Part shown: one piece after another, positions 1 through 7,687 of the stretch | How positions within the stretch are numbered: position 1 is the stretch's first letter | How the letters are laid out: each line of letters starts with the position of its first letter | From: Bacteroidota bacterium | Lineage (GTDB): Bacteria; Bacteroidota; Bacteroidia; Chitinophagales; Chitinophagaceae | NCBI GenBank assembly: GCA_023386235.1 | Contig: JAEWKC010000034.1 | Coordinates: forward strand, 140,740 to 204,739 | Direction of reading: 5' to 3' | DNA: 64,000 bases | Made by a program: the position numbers and the translations under genes | Notes under the pieces: model-generated | The model's database searches: none | What the model saw: the letters and a program-made list of their open reading frames with translations, nothing else | Told to the model about the DNA's origin: nothing

Positions 1-320
1 CGCACCGCATCATGCACAAAGACCACAGAGGGCACTCTAATAGTTTGTAACCCTTTTTTTACCGAATGAAACCTTGACGAGCCGCCATTTACAGTCGTTA
101 TCCGGTTTTGTTCTGTAAACTCTGCAATAATGCTCTCTCCTTCTGCTCTATTACTTTCAGGCAATACCACCACCAGCTTCATATCAGGAAAAGATCGTAA
201 AAAAGTATCTATAGTATACCATAAAACAGGCTTCCCATTCAGCAGCAAAAACTGTTTGGGTACGGTGCTTTGCATCCTAGATCCGGATCCCCCGGCAACT
301 ATTATAGCTATTTTTTGCAT
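1..320 (-). CDS. ispD: 2-C-methyl-D-erythritol 4-phosphate cytidylyltransferase, N-terminal part
   Basis: The first 106 residues, read leftward from an ATG at 318-320, begin with the nucleotide-binding signature of the IspD family (AGGSGSRM, then PKQF and LNGKPVLWYT). They run to VVFVHDAVR, the conserved VHDAVRP block, exactly at the window edge. IspD transfers CMP from CTP to methylerythritol phosphate in the non-mevalonate isoprenoid pathway in the cytosol. The rest of the gene lies outside the window. A TATATTTG -7 box sits 17 bases upstream. No frame problem is visible in the part present. Confidence 0.93.
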   Translation of the reverse strand, partial: MQKIAIIVAGGSGSRMQSTVPKQFLLLNGKPVLWYTIDTFLRSFPDMKLVVVLPESNRAEGESIIAEFTEQNRITTVNGGSSRFHSVKKGLQTIRVPSVVFVHDAV

Positions 321-336
321 AAAAAATTTTATAAGG

Positions 337-344
337 CAAATATA
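337..344 (-). promoter_or_regulatory. Candidate -7 promoter box for ispD
   Basis: The minus strand reads TATATTTG, a full match to the Bacteroidota primary sigma -7 consensus TAnnTTTG, 17 bases before the ispD start. No clear TTTG -33 element is seen at the usual spacing, so the call rests on one box. Confidence 0.45.
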
Positions 345-489
345 ACAATACGGTTTTATTAAAGAACATAAGCTATACTGTTGATTACTTTGCACAGCAC
401 ATAAATTTATGCACATTAACAAAAGCCTTAGAGCTTTATAAGTAATTTAGCCATCATCCAAAAAGCAATATTAAACGTTTCTGTAGATT

Positions 490-1176
490 ATGGTAATTTT
501 ATTACAAGTAGCAGATACTGCTGCACAATTGGCTGCGAATGCACAGCCCGCAATTGAAAAAATATCTTTATGGGACCTTCTGAACAGAGGCGGATGGTTG
601 ATGTATCCGCTTTACTTTTTATTGGTTGCAGCACTTTTTGTTTTTTTTGAAAGACTGATCTCCATAAAAAAAGCCTCCAGAACCGATAAACATTTTATGC
701 CTACCATAAGGGAAAATATTTTTACAGGCAACATCAAAGGTGCGGAAACCTTAGCAAAAAACTCCGATACACCTATATCCAGAATGATAGCCAAAGGTAT
801 TAAACGCATTGGAAAGCCCATTGATGTAATTGAGAAAAGCATGGAAAGTGTGGGCAAACAGGAAGTCTACAATATGGAAAGAAACCTTAGCATTCTTGCT
901 TTGATCGCGGGCATAGCGCCTATGTTTGGTTTCCTGGGAACAATCATTGGTATGATACAGCTTTTCTACGAAATAAACAGTAGCGGCAATTTTGACCTGA
1001 GCACAATTGCAGGCGGTATTTATGTAAAAATGATCACCTCGGCAGCCGGTCTTATTATTGGTTTGATAGCCTATATTTTTCACAACTACCTGTCAACCCA
1101 AGTTGATAAAACTGCCAATAAAATAGAAATTGCAGGTACAGAGTTTATAGATATATTACAAGAGCCTACAAAATAA
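490..1176 (+). CDS. exbB: MotA/TolQ/ExbB proton channel family protein
   Basis: This 228-residue inner-membrane protein has the three-helix ExbB layout: TM1 at about 33-55, a long cytoplasmic loop, TM2 at about 133-160 with the family's small-residue motif GFLGTIIGMI, and TM3 at about 181-205. ExbB forms the pentameric channel that uses the proton gradient to drive TonB. An exbD starts 30 bases downstream, so the two form a transcription unit. No tonB follows; the next gene is a secreted glycosidase. The many TonB-dependent receptors in this window are plausible clients, but other ExbB copies probably exist elsewhere in the genome. Confidence 0.92.
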   Translation: MVILLQVADTAAQLAANAQPAIEKISLWDLLNRGGWLMYPLYFLLVAALFVFFERLISIKKASRTDKHFMPTIRENIFTGNIKGAETLAKNSDTPISRMIAKGIKRIGKPIDVIEKSMESVGKQEVYNMERNLSILALIAGIAPMFGFLGTIIGMIQLFYEINSSGNFDLSTIAGGIYVKMITSAAGLIIGLIAYIFHNYLSTQVDKTANKIEIAGTEFIDILQEPTK

Positions 1177-1206
1177 CATTCTTCTTAGAATAAGAGAAAA
1201 TATAAT

Positions 1207-1608
1207 ATGGATATAAGAAGAAAATTAAAATCGAAGCCGGAAGTAATGACAAGCGCGCTGAATGACATACTTTTCATTCTGTTGCTGTTCTTTTTAATCG
1301 TGTCTACCCTCGCTAATCCTAACGTGGTAAAAGTAAACAATCCTAAAGGAGACACCGATACCAAGGTAAAACAAAACGTAGTGGTTTCTATTGATAAAGA
1401 ACAAAAAATATACTTAGGACAAACACCGGTAAACGATCTTGCGCAATTAGACACTTTAATAGGCATTGAAGTACAAAAACTTCGCGGAATAGTTGATACC
1501 CCATCCGTAGTAATCAATGCCGATACGGTTTCGCACTACGGAGAAGTGTTCAGAGTAATGCAATCTGCCAAAAAATCGGGCGCCAGAGTGGTGGCCAATG
1601 TGCAGTAA
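1207..1608 (+). CDS. exbD: Biopolymer transport protein ExbD/TolR
   Basis: This 133-residue protein has a short cytoplasmic N-terminus, one membrane helix at about 17-37 and a periplasmic domain. The helix starts with ALNDILFILLLFF; Asp20 sits where the proton-carrying aspartate of ExbD/TolR lies. It is the partner of the ExbB encoded 30 bases upstream. Many Bacteroidota encode two ExbD proteins and TonB in the same operon; here there is one ExbD and the unit stops. Confidence 0.92.
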   Translation: MDIRRKLKSKPEVMTSALNDILFILLLFFLIVSTLANPNVVKVNNPKGDTDTKVKQNVVVSIDKEQKIYLGQTPVNDLAQLDTLIGIEVQKLRGIVDTPSVVINADTVSHYGEVFRVMQSAKKSGARVVANVQ

Positions 1609-1713
1609 TTATTTGCATTAAAAATAATCTGTGCAAAGTTTTTAGAGTAGAATAGCTTATCTTAGATTTTATATTCGTGAAATAATATATTTACTATTTT
1701 ACCACAATACATA

Positions 1714-2697
1714 ATGAAAATACTCGCTACACTTTCTCTCTTTTTTTTGATGATCACAAATTGTATAGCACAGCTGCGCAACGGCTTTGCTCCCGGAGAA
1801 AAATGGTATGATACAGATGGCAATATAATCAATGCTCATGGCAATGGAATGCTGTATGAAAACGGCAAATACTACTGGGTGGGAGAAAAAAGAGACAAAC
1901 ACAAATCGTTGGGAATAAATATTTATTCTTCCAAAGACTTGTACAATTGGAAGTTTGAGAGTATGGCCTTATCGCCTAACTATGCTGATACATTGAGTGA
2001 TATTGCTTTCGGCTCAATTATGGAAAGGCCAAAAATTATTTACAACAAAAAAAATAATAAATATGTGATGTGGTTTCATCTGGAATTGAGAAATCAAGGC
2101 TATCATGCCGCCAGAGTTGGTGTGGCTGAAAGCAAAAAACTTACAGGACCCTATACTTATCTGTATAGTTTCAGGCCCAACGGACATATGTCGCGAGACA
2201 TGACATTATACGTAGATGAAAATGAAGAAGCCTACCTTATATATTCATCCAGAGACAACTATGATTTAAGAATTGTACAACTTACGGATGATTATCTTCT
2301 GCCTACAAAAAAAGATTCTCTTCTTTTTAGCCAGCATAGAGAGGCTCCGGCTATTTTCAAAAGAAAAGGCACCTATTACCTTATTACAAGCGGCTGCACA
2401 GGATGGGCGCCAAATAAAGCAATGCTGCATATTGCAAAAAACTTGTTCGGGCCCTGGAAACAAGAAAATACAAATATAATGGTCGGAGTAAATGCTGAAA
2501 AGACGTTTAATGCTCAATCTACATACGTTTTACCTGTAAAAGGGAAAAAAGATGCATTCATTTTTATGGCAAACAGATGGAATCCTAAAGAGCTGATAGA
2601 TAGCAGGTATATTTGGCTCCCAATTGAATTTAAAAATGATTTGCCTGTTATTGAATGGAGAGATGCATGGAATATAAAAATATTTAATCCGCTATAA
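1714..2697 (+). CDS. Secreted glycoside hydrolase family 43-like enzyme
   Basis: The 327-residue product starts with a Sec signal peptide ending near CIA-QLR, followed by one five-bladed beta-propeller-sized domain. Blocks typical of GH43 members close to the exo-beta-1,3-galactanase/galactosidase subfamilies (24 and 34) are visible: NAHGNGML and YYWVGE near the start, then MERPKIIYN, YVMWFHLE, SRDMTLYVDE, REAPAIF and TSGCTGWAPN. A NAQSTYV segment near residue 268 carries a Gln in the region where those subfamilies can use Gln in place of the usual catalytic base. A role in trimming beta-1,3-galactan or arabinogalactan side chains is inferred from family resemblance. It stands alone, downstream of exbBD, and its last 14 bases overlap the convergent gene at 2684-3178. 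Confidence 0.82.
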   Translation: MKILATLSLFFLMITNCIAQLRNGFAPGEKWYDTDGNIINAHGNGMLYENGKYYWVGEKRDKHKSLGINIYSSKDLYNWKFESMALSPNYADTLSDIAFGSIMERPKIIYNKKNNKYVMWFHLELRNQGYHAARVGVAESKKLTGPYTYLYSFRPNGHMSRDMTLYVDENEEAYLIYSSRDNYDLRIVQLTDDYLLPTKKDSLLFSQHREAPAIFKRKGTYYLITSGCTGWAPNKAMLHIAKNLFGPWKQENTNIMVGVNAEKTFNAQSTYVLPVKGKKDAFIFMANRWNPKELIDSRYIWLPIEFKNDLPVIEWRDAWNIKIFNPL

Positions 2698-3178
2698 AGA
2701 AGTTGTTTCCTATCCACTCACACAACTCTTCCAGATACCGCTTATCTGTCTCATCAAAGTAAGCCTCGTGCTCACTATCCACATCTAATACGGCAACTAT
2801 TTTATTTTGTTTGTCAAAAACCGGAACAACTATCTCCGAGCGCGAAGCATTGCTGCAGGCTATGTGCCCGGGAAAAGTTTCTACATCTTCCACTACTATC
2901 GTTTCGGCCTTTTGCCATGATGTGCCGCATACGCCTTTGCCTTTTTCAATAGTTGTGCAGGCAATGGGTCCCTGAAAAGGCCCTAGCACAAGACGGTTAT
3001 TTTTTACCAGATAAAAGCCTGTCCACCACCAATTAAATTGCTGCTTTAAAGCTGCTGAAATGTTGGCAAGTATTGATATCGTATCATCTTCGGCGTCTGT
3101 CATGGCTTTTATCTGGCCAATAACAGAGATGTATTGCTTGTCTTTAGATTCGTAAGAAACTATTAATTCTTCTGCCAT
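2684..3178 (-). CDS. msrC: GAF-domain free methionine-(R)-sulfoxide reductase
   Basis: This 164-residue single GAF-domain protein matches the fRMsr family, which reduces free methionine-R-sulfoxide in the cytosol. The three family cysteines are present at 74 (IACTT), 84 (GVCGTS) and 108 (HIACSN), and NWWWTGFYL and VLDVDSEH are typical GAF/fRMsr blocks. The length is normal for the family. The 3' end overlaps the GH43-like gene by 14 bases tail to tail. A terminator for the next minus-strand gene lies just upstream of its start, so it probably has its own promoter. Confidence 0.9.
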   Translation of the reverse strand: MAEELIVSYESKDKQYISVIGQIKAMTDAEDDTISILANISAALKQQFNWWWTGFYLVKNNRLVLGPFQGPIACTTIEKGKGVCGTSWQKAETIVVEDVETFPGHIACSNASRSEIVVPVFDKQNKIVAVLDVDSEHEAYFDETDKRYLEELCEWIGNNFFIAD

Positions 3179-3190
3179 TCGGTAAAGATA

Positions 3191-3226
3191 AAAAAAATAC
3201 CCTACATGTTTTTTGCAGGGTATTTT
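3191..3226 (-). terminator. Rho-independent terminator of the TPR gene
   Basis: A 10-bp perfect arm pair (3194-3203 with 3217-3226) forms a hairpin 35 bases after the stop of the minus-strand TPR gene. On that strand it is followed by an unbroken run of T. It ends the 81-aa/PstS-like/TPR operon before the fRMsr gene. Confidence 0.85.
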
Positions 3227-3260
3227 CTTTGTTATTTATTTAAATAATCTAAACTGATTA

Positions 3261-4913
3261 TTATCTATTCAAAATTCTTTCCAGCTGATCAAGCACATTT
3301 TTAATGTCCTGATTGCTTGGGTCTAAATCGTACATTTTTTGGAAATAAGTTTTTGCCTGAGCGTAATCTTTTTTAGTATTAGCATAGTAATCGCCTAATA
3401 AAGAATATTCGTAAATCAAGCTATTCTTATTTTCTTCAGGATTTTTCTCAAGAAAAGTAATAAAGTTTTGAATGTGTGGAACAGCCATCTCTTTGGTAGT
3501 ATCCTGGGCTAATGCACTTTGTTGAAGATAATAATAAGCAAACTGATCGTCAGGATATTTACCTCTCAATATTGTATATAAGCTGTCGGATAGCTGGTAA
3601 TCTTCTGCTTTGAAAGATGCGTCTGCTAATGCTACCAGGTTTTTATCAGTCAATTCTTTTTGACCAGCAAAGATTGATTTCATCCAATCCAGTTTTTCTG
3701 TAGGCTTATTTACTTTATCGTAAGCGTATGCAATAGAGTCAACGTATTTTTCTCTGTTGAAAGCTACTGTATCTAATTCGTATGCTTTTTTAAGATACGT
3801 TACGGCCTGAGCTTCCTGTCCGGGTACTTCTTTCATTATATATCCAGCGCTTGCATAATCAGCATTGTGAATAGCAGATGCGGGAGCAGCTTTAAAGAAG
3901 TCGTTTACAGCAGCGGCGGCTTTATCATGATCACCCAATCTGTGGTAACCTTTACCTGCTAACAAATACGCATCGGCATAAGTACGGCATTCTGCTGAGT
4001 TCAGCATTTGCTGTGCCTGGTTGATGGCTTCCTGATAATTACCTGATACGTAAGAGAAGTCTGCCTGAAAATATTTTGTATGGCAGCTGGGTTCTGCTAC
4101 GTTTACAAATTGATCTAAAAATTCTTTTGCTTTATTTACATCATTCTCTCTGAAATATTCAAAGTAAGTAAGATAAGGCGCTGGAAAAGTAGGATCGGCC
4201 TGTATAGCTTTTTGATACCACTCATTCATAGCGGTATAGTTGCCCTGGCTTTGATACATAACACCTATGCGATAAGGAGCTAATGCATAAGAAGGATTTC
4301 TTGTTAAAGCTGTATTGTAAGCCTGATAAGCTTTACCGCCGTTTTCTCCACCTTGTTTCAGATAGTTCATTCCTAAGTACACACCGGCATCTGAATTTTT
4401 AGGATCCAGTTGCAAAGCCTGCTCTAACAGAGGAATTACGTAAGCGGGATCTCCCTGCTCTCCATCTCCCTGAGAAGATGCACGTCCTATGGCAGTGTAT
4501 ATATCTGCTAAGTTTTGATTTTTCTCTCTTCTTTTAGATTTGTCTTCTACTATTTTAATAGCTTGTTCAAATTTTTGTCTTGCGGCGTTTTTATCATTAG
4601 CTACTAAATAATCTGTATTTCCCATCCCTACTAATAACCAAGGATCATTTGGGTTAGTTGCCAATGCTTGCTGATATAGAGCTCTTGCTTGTTGTGCACC
4701 GTCAGCTAATGCGATATTCTGAATCAATGTTTGTCCAAGCCAATAAATAGCTTTTGTATTTCCGGGTTCTTTGGCCACAATTTGTTTAAAAGTATTATTA
4801 GCTGTATTAAATTTAGAATAATAAACAGCCTGTACTCCTTCCTCAATTGTCTGCGCACCAGCAAATGTAAAACTTGCTGATACTGCCAATAAGCTAAAAA
4901 GTATTCTTTTCAT
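3261..4913 (-). CDS. Periplasmic tetratricopeptide repeat protein
   Basis: I place the start at the ATG at 4911-4913, because the product then begins MKRILFSLLAVSASF with a signal peptide ending near FAGAQ. An upstream in-frame ATG at 4991 would only add 26 residues overlapping the previous gene. The roughly 550-residue mature protein is nearly all helical TPR units with repeated A, G and P positions, such as GNTKAIYWLGQTL, NPNDPWLLVGMG and DPKNSDAGVYLGM. It has no catalytic motif. It lies 31 bases after a PstS-like lipoprotein gene, a pairing often seen in Bacteroidota beside exbB/exbD/tonB. A scaffold or accessory role in the envelope is inferred; the exact job is unknown. Confidence 0.85.
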   Translation of the reverse strand: MKRILFSLLAVSASFTFAGAQTIEEGVQAVYYSKFNTANNTFKQIVAKEPGNTKAIYWLGQTLIQNIALADGAQQARALYQQALATNPNDPWLLVGMGNTDYLVANDKNAARQKFEQAIKIVEDKSKRREKNQNLADIYTAIGRASSQGDGEQGDPAYVIPLLEQALQLDPKNSDAGVYLGMNYLKQGGENGGKAYQAYNTALTRNPSYALAPYRIGVMYQSQGNYTAMNEWYQKAIQADPTFPAPYLTYFEYFRENDVNKAKEFLDQFVNVAEPSCHTKYFQADFSYVSGNYQEAINQAQQMLNSAECRTYADAYLLAGKGYHRLGDHDKAAAAVNDFFKAAPASAIHNADYASAGYIMKEVPGQEAQAVTYLKKAYELDTVAFNREKYVDSIAYAYDKVNKPTEKLDWMKSIFAGQKELTDKNLVALADASFKAEDYQLSDSLYTILRGKYPDDQFAYYYLQQSALAQDTTKEMAVPHIQNFITFLEKNPEENKNSLIYEYSLLGDYYANTKKDYAQAKTYFQKMYDLDPSNQDIKNVLDQLERILNR

Positions 4914-4944
4914 TTGTGTTATCTGTTTGTTTTTTGTTGTTAAA

Positions 4945-5928
4945 TTATTTTCTATTATTTTTATCTGTTGAATCCCTGTTATTGTTTCCAACAGTTATTT
5001 GTCTTACTCCAAAATACATTTCCGCAGGTACCAGATTAGCTCTTCTAAAAATGAGCTGTCCTCTTTCTCCGCGCATAAATCCTAAAAATCCGGTTCCCAA
5101 TTGCGTGGAATTTTCTTTAATGATAGCCCAAATAGGTCTTATAAACGGATAAAGGTCGGTTGATATTGTAGCTTGCGAAGGTTTTACAAAACGACCCAAT
5201 GAATCATGTACGTTTTCTATCAATGCCTGCTTTACTTTTCCAAAATAAGCTACCTGTTCGGGGTCGTATTCATTTCCTACCCAACTTGATCCTACAAATC
5301 CAATGGCGTTTACATTGTTCGCTACATAATCTATCACGGCTTTACTTCCCTGTACACCTTGTACATGAGGACCTAAAGCTTTGCCTTTGGCTATGGAATC
5401 CTGTATATAAAGAACTGTACTTGTAGCGTTTAAACCATCTACAACCAATGCCTTGTCAATATTCGACGTAGTTGTAACCATTGCGTTTAAACTCTCCATT
5501 GTTAATGTTGAGTCGGAAGATCTTGCGTTCATGATCACACTTACCGCATCCCATGCAAGTAAAAAGTTTTTAGGATAATAACCTAAATTATTTTTGTAGC
5601 CTTCAAATTCCTCTTGGGTTAGACCTCTTCCTACGATGACCATCCTGGTGCTATCGTTTTGTAGATCTCTGAAGCAATCTGCTTCCGATTTATACTCTGC
5701 AATAATTTTCACTTCCGGCCTGTCCGATTCATATACTTTTATCTGCTCACTGATAACCGGTTGAAAAGTTTCATCTACACTTATGTAAATAGTGCCTTTA
5801 CTTTGTGTACTGTAGGCAGATGGTTTATTTTTATTTTCATCTCCGCATCCTGTTATTACAAAGAACAAGGTGATAAAAATAGTAATTATTTTAATAGACC
5901 TAAAAATACTATTCAATTTTTTAAACAA
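4945..5928 (-). CDS. PstS-like substrate-binding lipoprotein
   Basis: The 327-residue product has a lipoprotein signal with lipobox VITGC (Cys28). It is followed by a type-2 periplasmic binding fold of the PstS kind: GTIYISVDETFQPVI, VIVGRGLTQEE, LLAWDAVSVIMN, NAIGFVGSSW and a C-terminal GFLGFMRGERGQ region that resembles the PstS tail. No PstA, PstB or PstC is nearby, so it is unlikely to be the binding subunit of a complete phosphate transporter. In related bacteria this lipoprotein is encoded with ExbB/ExbD/TonB and TPR genes. Here it sits between an 81-residue membrane protein and a TPR protein on one strand with gaps of 44 and 31 bases. Its ligand cannot be told from the sequence. Confidence 0.82.
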   Translation of the reverse strand: MFKKLNSIFRSIKIITIFITLFFVITGCGDENKNKPSAYSTQSKGTIYISVDETFQPVISEQIKVYESDRPEVKIIAEYKSEADCFRDLQNDSTRMVIVGRGLTQEEFEGYKNNLGYYPKNFLLAWDAVSVIMNARSSDSTLTMESLNAMVTTTSNIDKALVVDGLNATSTVLYIQDSIAKGKALGPHVQGVQGSKAVIDYVANNVNAIGFVGSSWVGNEYDPEQVAYFGKVKQALIENVHDSLGRFVKPSQATISTDLYPFIRPIWAIIKENSTQLGTGFLGFMRGERGQLIFRRANLVPAEMYFGVRQITVGNNNRDSTDKNNRK

Positions 5929-5972
5929 TTTTACTTATAAATTAAATTTTATTTAACAAGAGTCTGATTTGC

Positions 5973-6218
5973 TTAATAATCTCGCTGTGTTATTGAACGA
6001 TACAAACGAAATCCACCGTAAAGCAAACAAAGGCCGCCGAATATATTTACCAGCATAGGATCTTTGTCTTGCATAATAGGTTGCAACGCTGGGATTTTAT
6101 TTCCAAAAAACATAAGGAAACTCATAGCTAAAATAATAATAGACATGGTCAAATCTTTTACCATTCTCATTCTTGCATAGCCACTTCTGCGGTTTTGTCT
6201 GTATTTTTCGTTATCCAT
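5973..6218 (-). CDS. Small membrane protein with two helices
   Basis: This 81-residue protein has a basic, Arg-rich N-terminus (about 1-20) and two hydrophobic segments (about 25-43 and 56-74) separated by a short loop, suggesting a helical hairpin with both ends in the cytoplasm. I do not recognise a named family. It is the first gene of a unit with the PstS-like lipoprotein and the TPR protein, so a link to those envelope proteins is inferred from position only. The start codon is the only ATG giving the full basic N-terminus. Confidence 0.75.
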   Translation of the reverse strand: MDNEKYRQNRRSGYARMRMVKDLTMSIIILAMSFLMFFGNKIPALQPIMQDKDPMLVNIFGGLCLLYGGFRLYRSITQRDY

Positions 6219-6316
6219 AATTATATAATGCGACGTAAGTTAATTAAAAATTTATTATTCCAACTATAAGAAACAATAAACATTGTGTTTCCACAAAAAA
6301 ACTTCTTATTGTATAG

Positions 6317-7612
6317 TTAATTTTGAATTTCTTTCAATGCTTCTGCAGCCGCCGTAATAGTGTTATCCAAATCTTCATAAGTAAGCGCGTTATTCAAAAA
6401 CCAACTTTCAAACGCCGAAGGCGGAAGATATACGCCGCGTTTCAGCAAACCATGAAAGAATTTTTTAAACAATGCTGCATCTGCCGCTGACGCGCTTGCA
6501 AAGTCTGTAACTGCATTAGAGGTAAAGAAAACTGTGATCATGCTGCCCAGCTGGTTAATAGTAAAGGGAAGGTTGGTTCGCGACAATACTTTTTCAAGTC
6601 CCTCGGCCAGATAAATCGTTTTTTGCTCCAGCTCATCGTAATATTCGGGATGCTCATTCAGTACTTTCAACAAAGTAAACCCGGCTCGCATGGCCAGTGG
6701 GTTGCCGCTTAAAGTGCCCGCCTGATAAACATTTCCTGTAGGAGAAACGCATTCCATTATTTCTTTCTTTCCGGCAAAAGCACCTACGGGCATTCCCGCG
6801 CCTATTACCTTTCCGTAAGTCACTAAATCGGCATCAATATGCAGCTTTTGTTGCGCTCCGCCTTTTGCCATGCGAAAGCCTGTCATCACTTCATCAAATA
6901 TCAGCACTATATTTTCTTTGGTACATATCTCTCTTAAGCCTTCAAGAAATCCGGGTTTAGGCGGTACGCAGCCCATATTTCCGGCTACCGGCTCTATAAT
7001 GATGGCGGCTATTTCATTTTTATTTTCTATAACCAGTTTTTTTACAGCTTCCAGATCGTTATATGGAGCTACTAATGTATCCTGCGATGCGCCATGTGTT
7101 ACGCCGGGCACTTCCTGAATACCGAAAGTTGCCACACCGCTACCTGCTTTAACCAAAAACATATCTGCATGACCATGATAGCAACCTTCGAACTTAATAA
7201 ATTTATTTTTTCCTGTATAGCCCCTTGCCAAGCGGATAGCCGACATGCATGCCTCTGTACCGCTGTTGACCATTCTTACAAGATCTATATTTTTGGTCAT
7301 GGACTTGATCAACTCTGCCATTTCTATTTCCAGTTCTGTAGGTGCGCCAAACGAAGTGGAAAATTCTGCCTGCTGCTGTATGGCTTCTACTACGGGCTCA
7401 TATGCATGGCCCAAAATCATTGGGCCCCAGGAAGCTATATAGTCAATGTATTTATTTCCATCGGCATCATAAAGATAGCAACCTTTGGCTTTTTCTATAA
7501 ACAACGGCGTGCCGCCAACGCTTTTAAATGCCCGTACCGGCGAGTTTACGCCACCGGGAATACTTTGCTGCGCGCGTTCAAATAAAGTTTTGCTTGATTG
7601 ATATACGTACAT
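6317..7612 (-). CDS. hemL: Glutamate-1-semialdehyde 2,1-aminomutase
   Basis: The 431-residue PLP enzyme converts glutamate-1-semialdehyde to 5-aminolevulinate, the committed precursor of haem by the C5 route. The N-terminus carries PGGVNSPVRAF, typical of HemL. NSGTEACMSAIRLAR, CYHGHAD, IIIEPVAGNMG and FDEVMTGFR are class III aminotransferase blocks, and the PLP lysine is Lys268 in TYGKVIGAG. Length and motifs are complete. No other haem gene is adjacent, so it appears to be a single gene unit. Confidence 0.96.
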   Translation of the reverse strand: MYVYQSSKTLFERAQQSIPGGVNSPVRAFKSVGGTPLFIEKAKGCYLYDADGNKYIDYIASWGPMILGHAYEPVVEAIQQQAEFSTSFGAPTELEIEMAELIKSMTKNIDLVRMVNSGTEACMSAIRLARGYTGKNKFIKFEGCYHGHADMFLVKAGSGVATFGIQEVPGVTHGASQDTLVAPYNDLEAVKKLVIENKNEIAAIIIEPVAGNMGCVPPKPGFLEGLREICTKENIVLIFDEVMTGFRMAKGGAQQKLHIDADLVTYGKVIGAGMPVGAFAGKKEIMECVSPTGNVYQAGTLSGNPLAMRAGFTLLKVLNEHPEYYDELEQKTIYLAEGLEKVLSRTNLPFTINQLGSMITVFFTSNAVTDFASASAADAALFKKFFHGLLKRGVYLPPSAFESWFLNNALTYEDLDNTITAAAEALKEIQN

Positions 7613-7687
7613 TATTACTTTGCGATTGATGATTGATAAGTTGCGAATTTACGTATTTTAAATTAAGAGAAATAAAGCAAACGATTC

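Noticed and set aside
130..345. Open frame of 71 codons on the plus strand
   Set aside because: It lies opposite the partial ispD, whose motifs are clear; no signal or domain is seen in the plus-strand frame.
4914..4991. Longer N-terminus for the TPR protein
   Set aside because: The extension overlaps the preceding gene and hides an otherwise clear signal peptide starting at 4913.
7094..7585. 163-codon plus-strand frame inside hemL
   Set aside because: It is the antisense of a strongly conserved enzyme and its peptide looks random, with many Cys and His.
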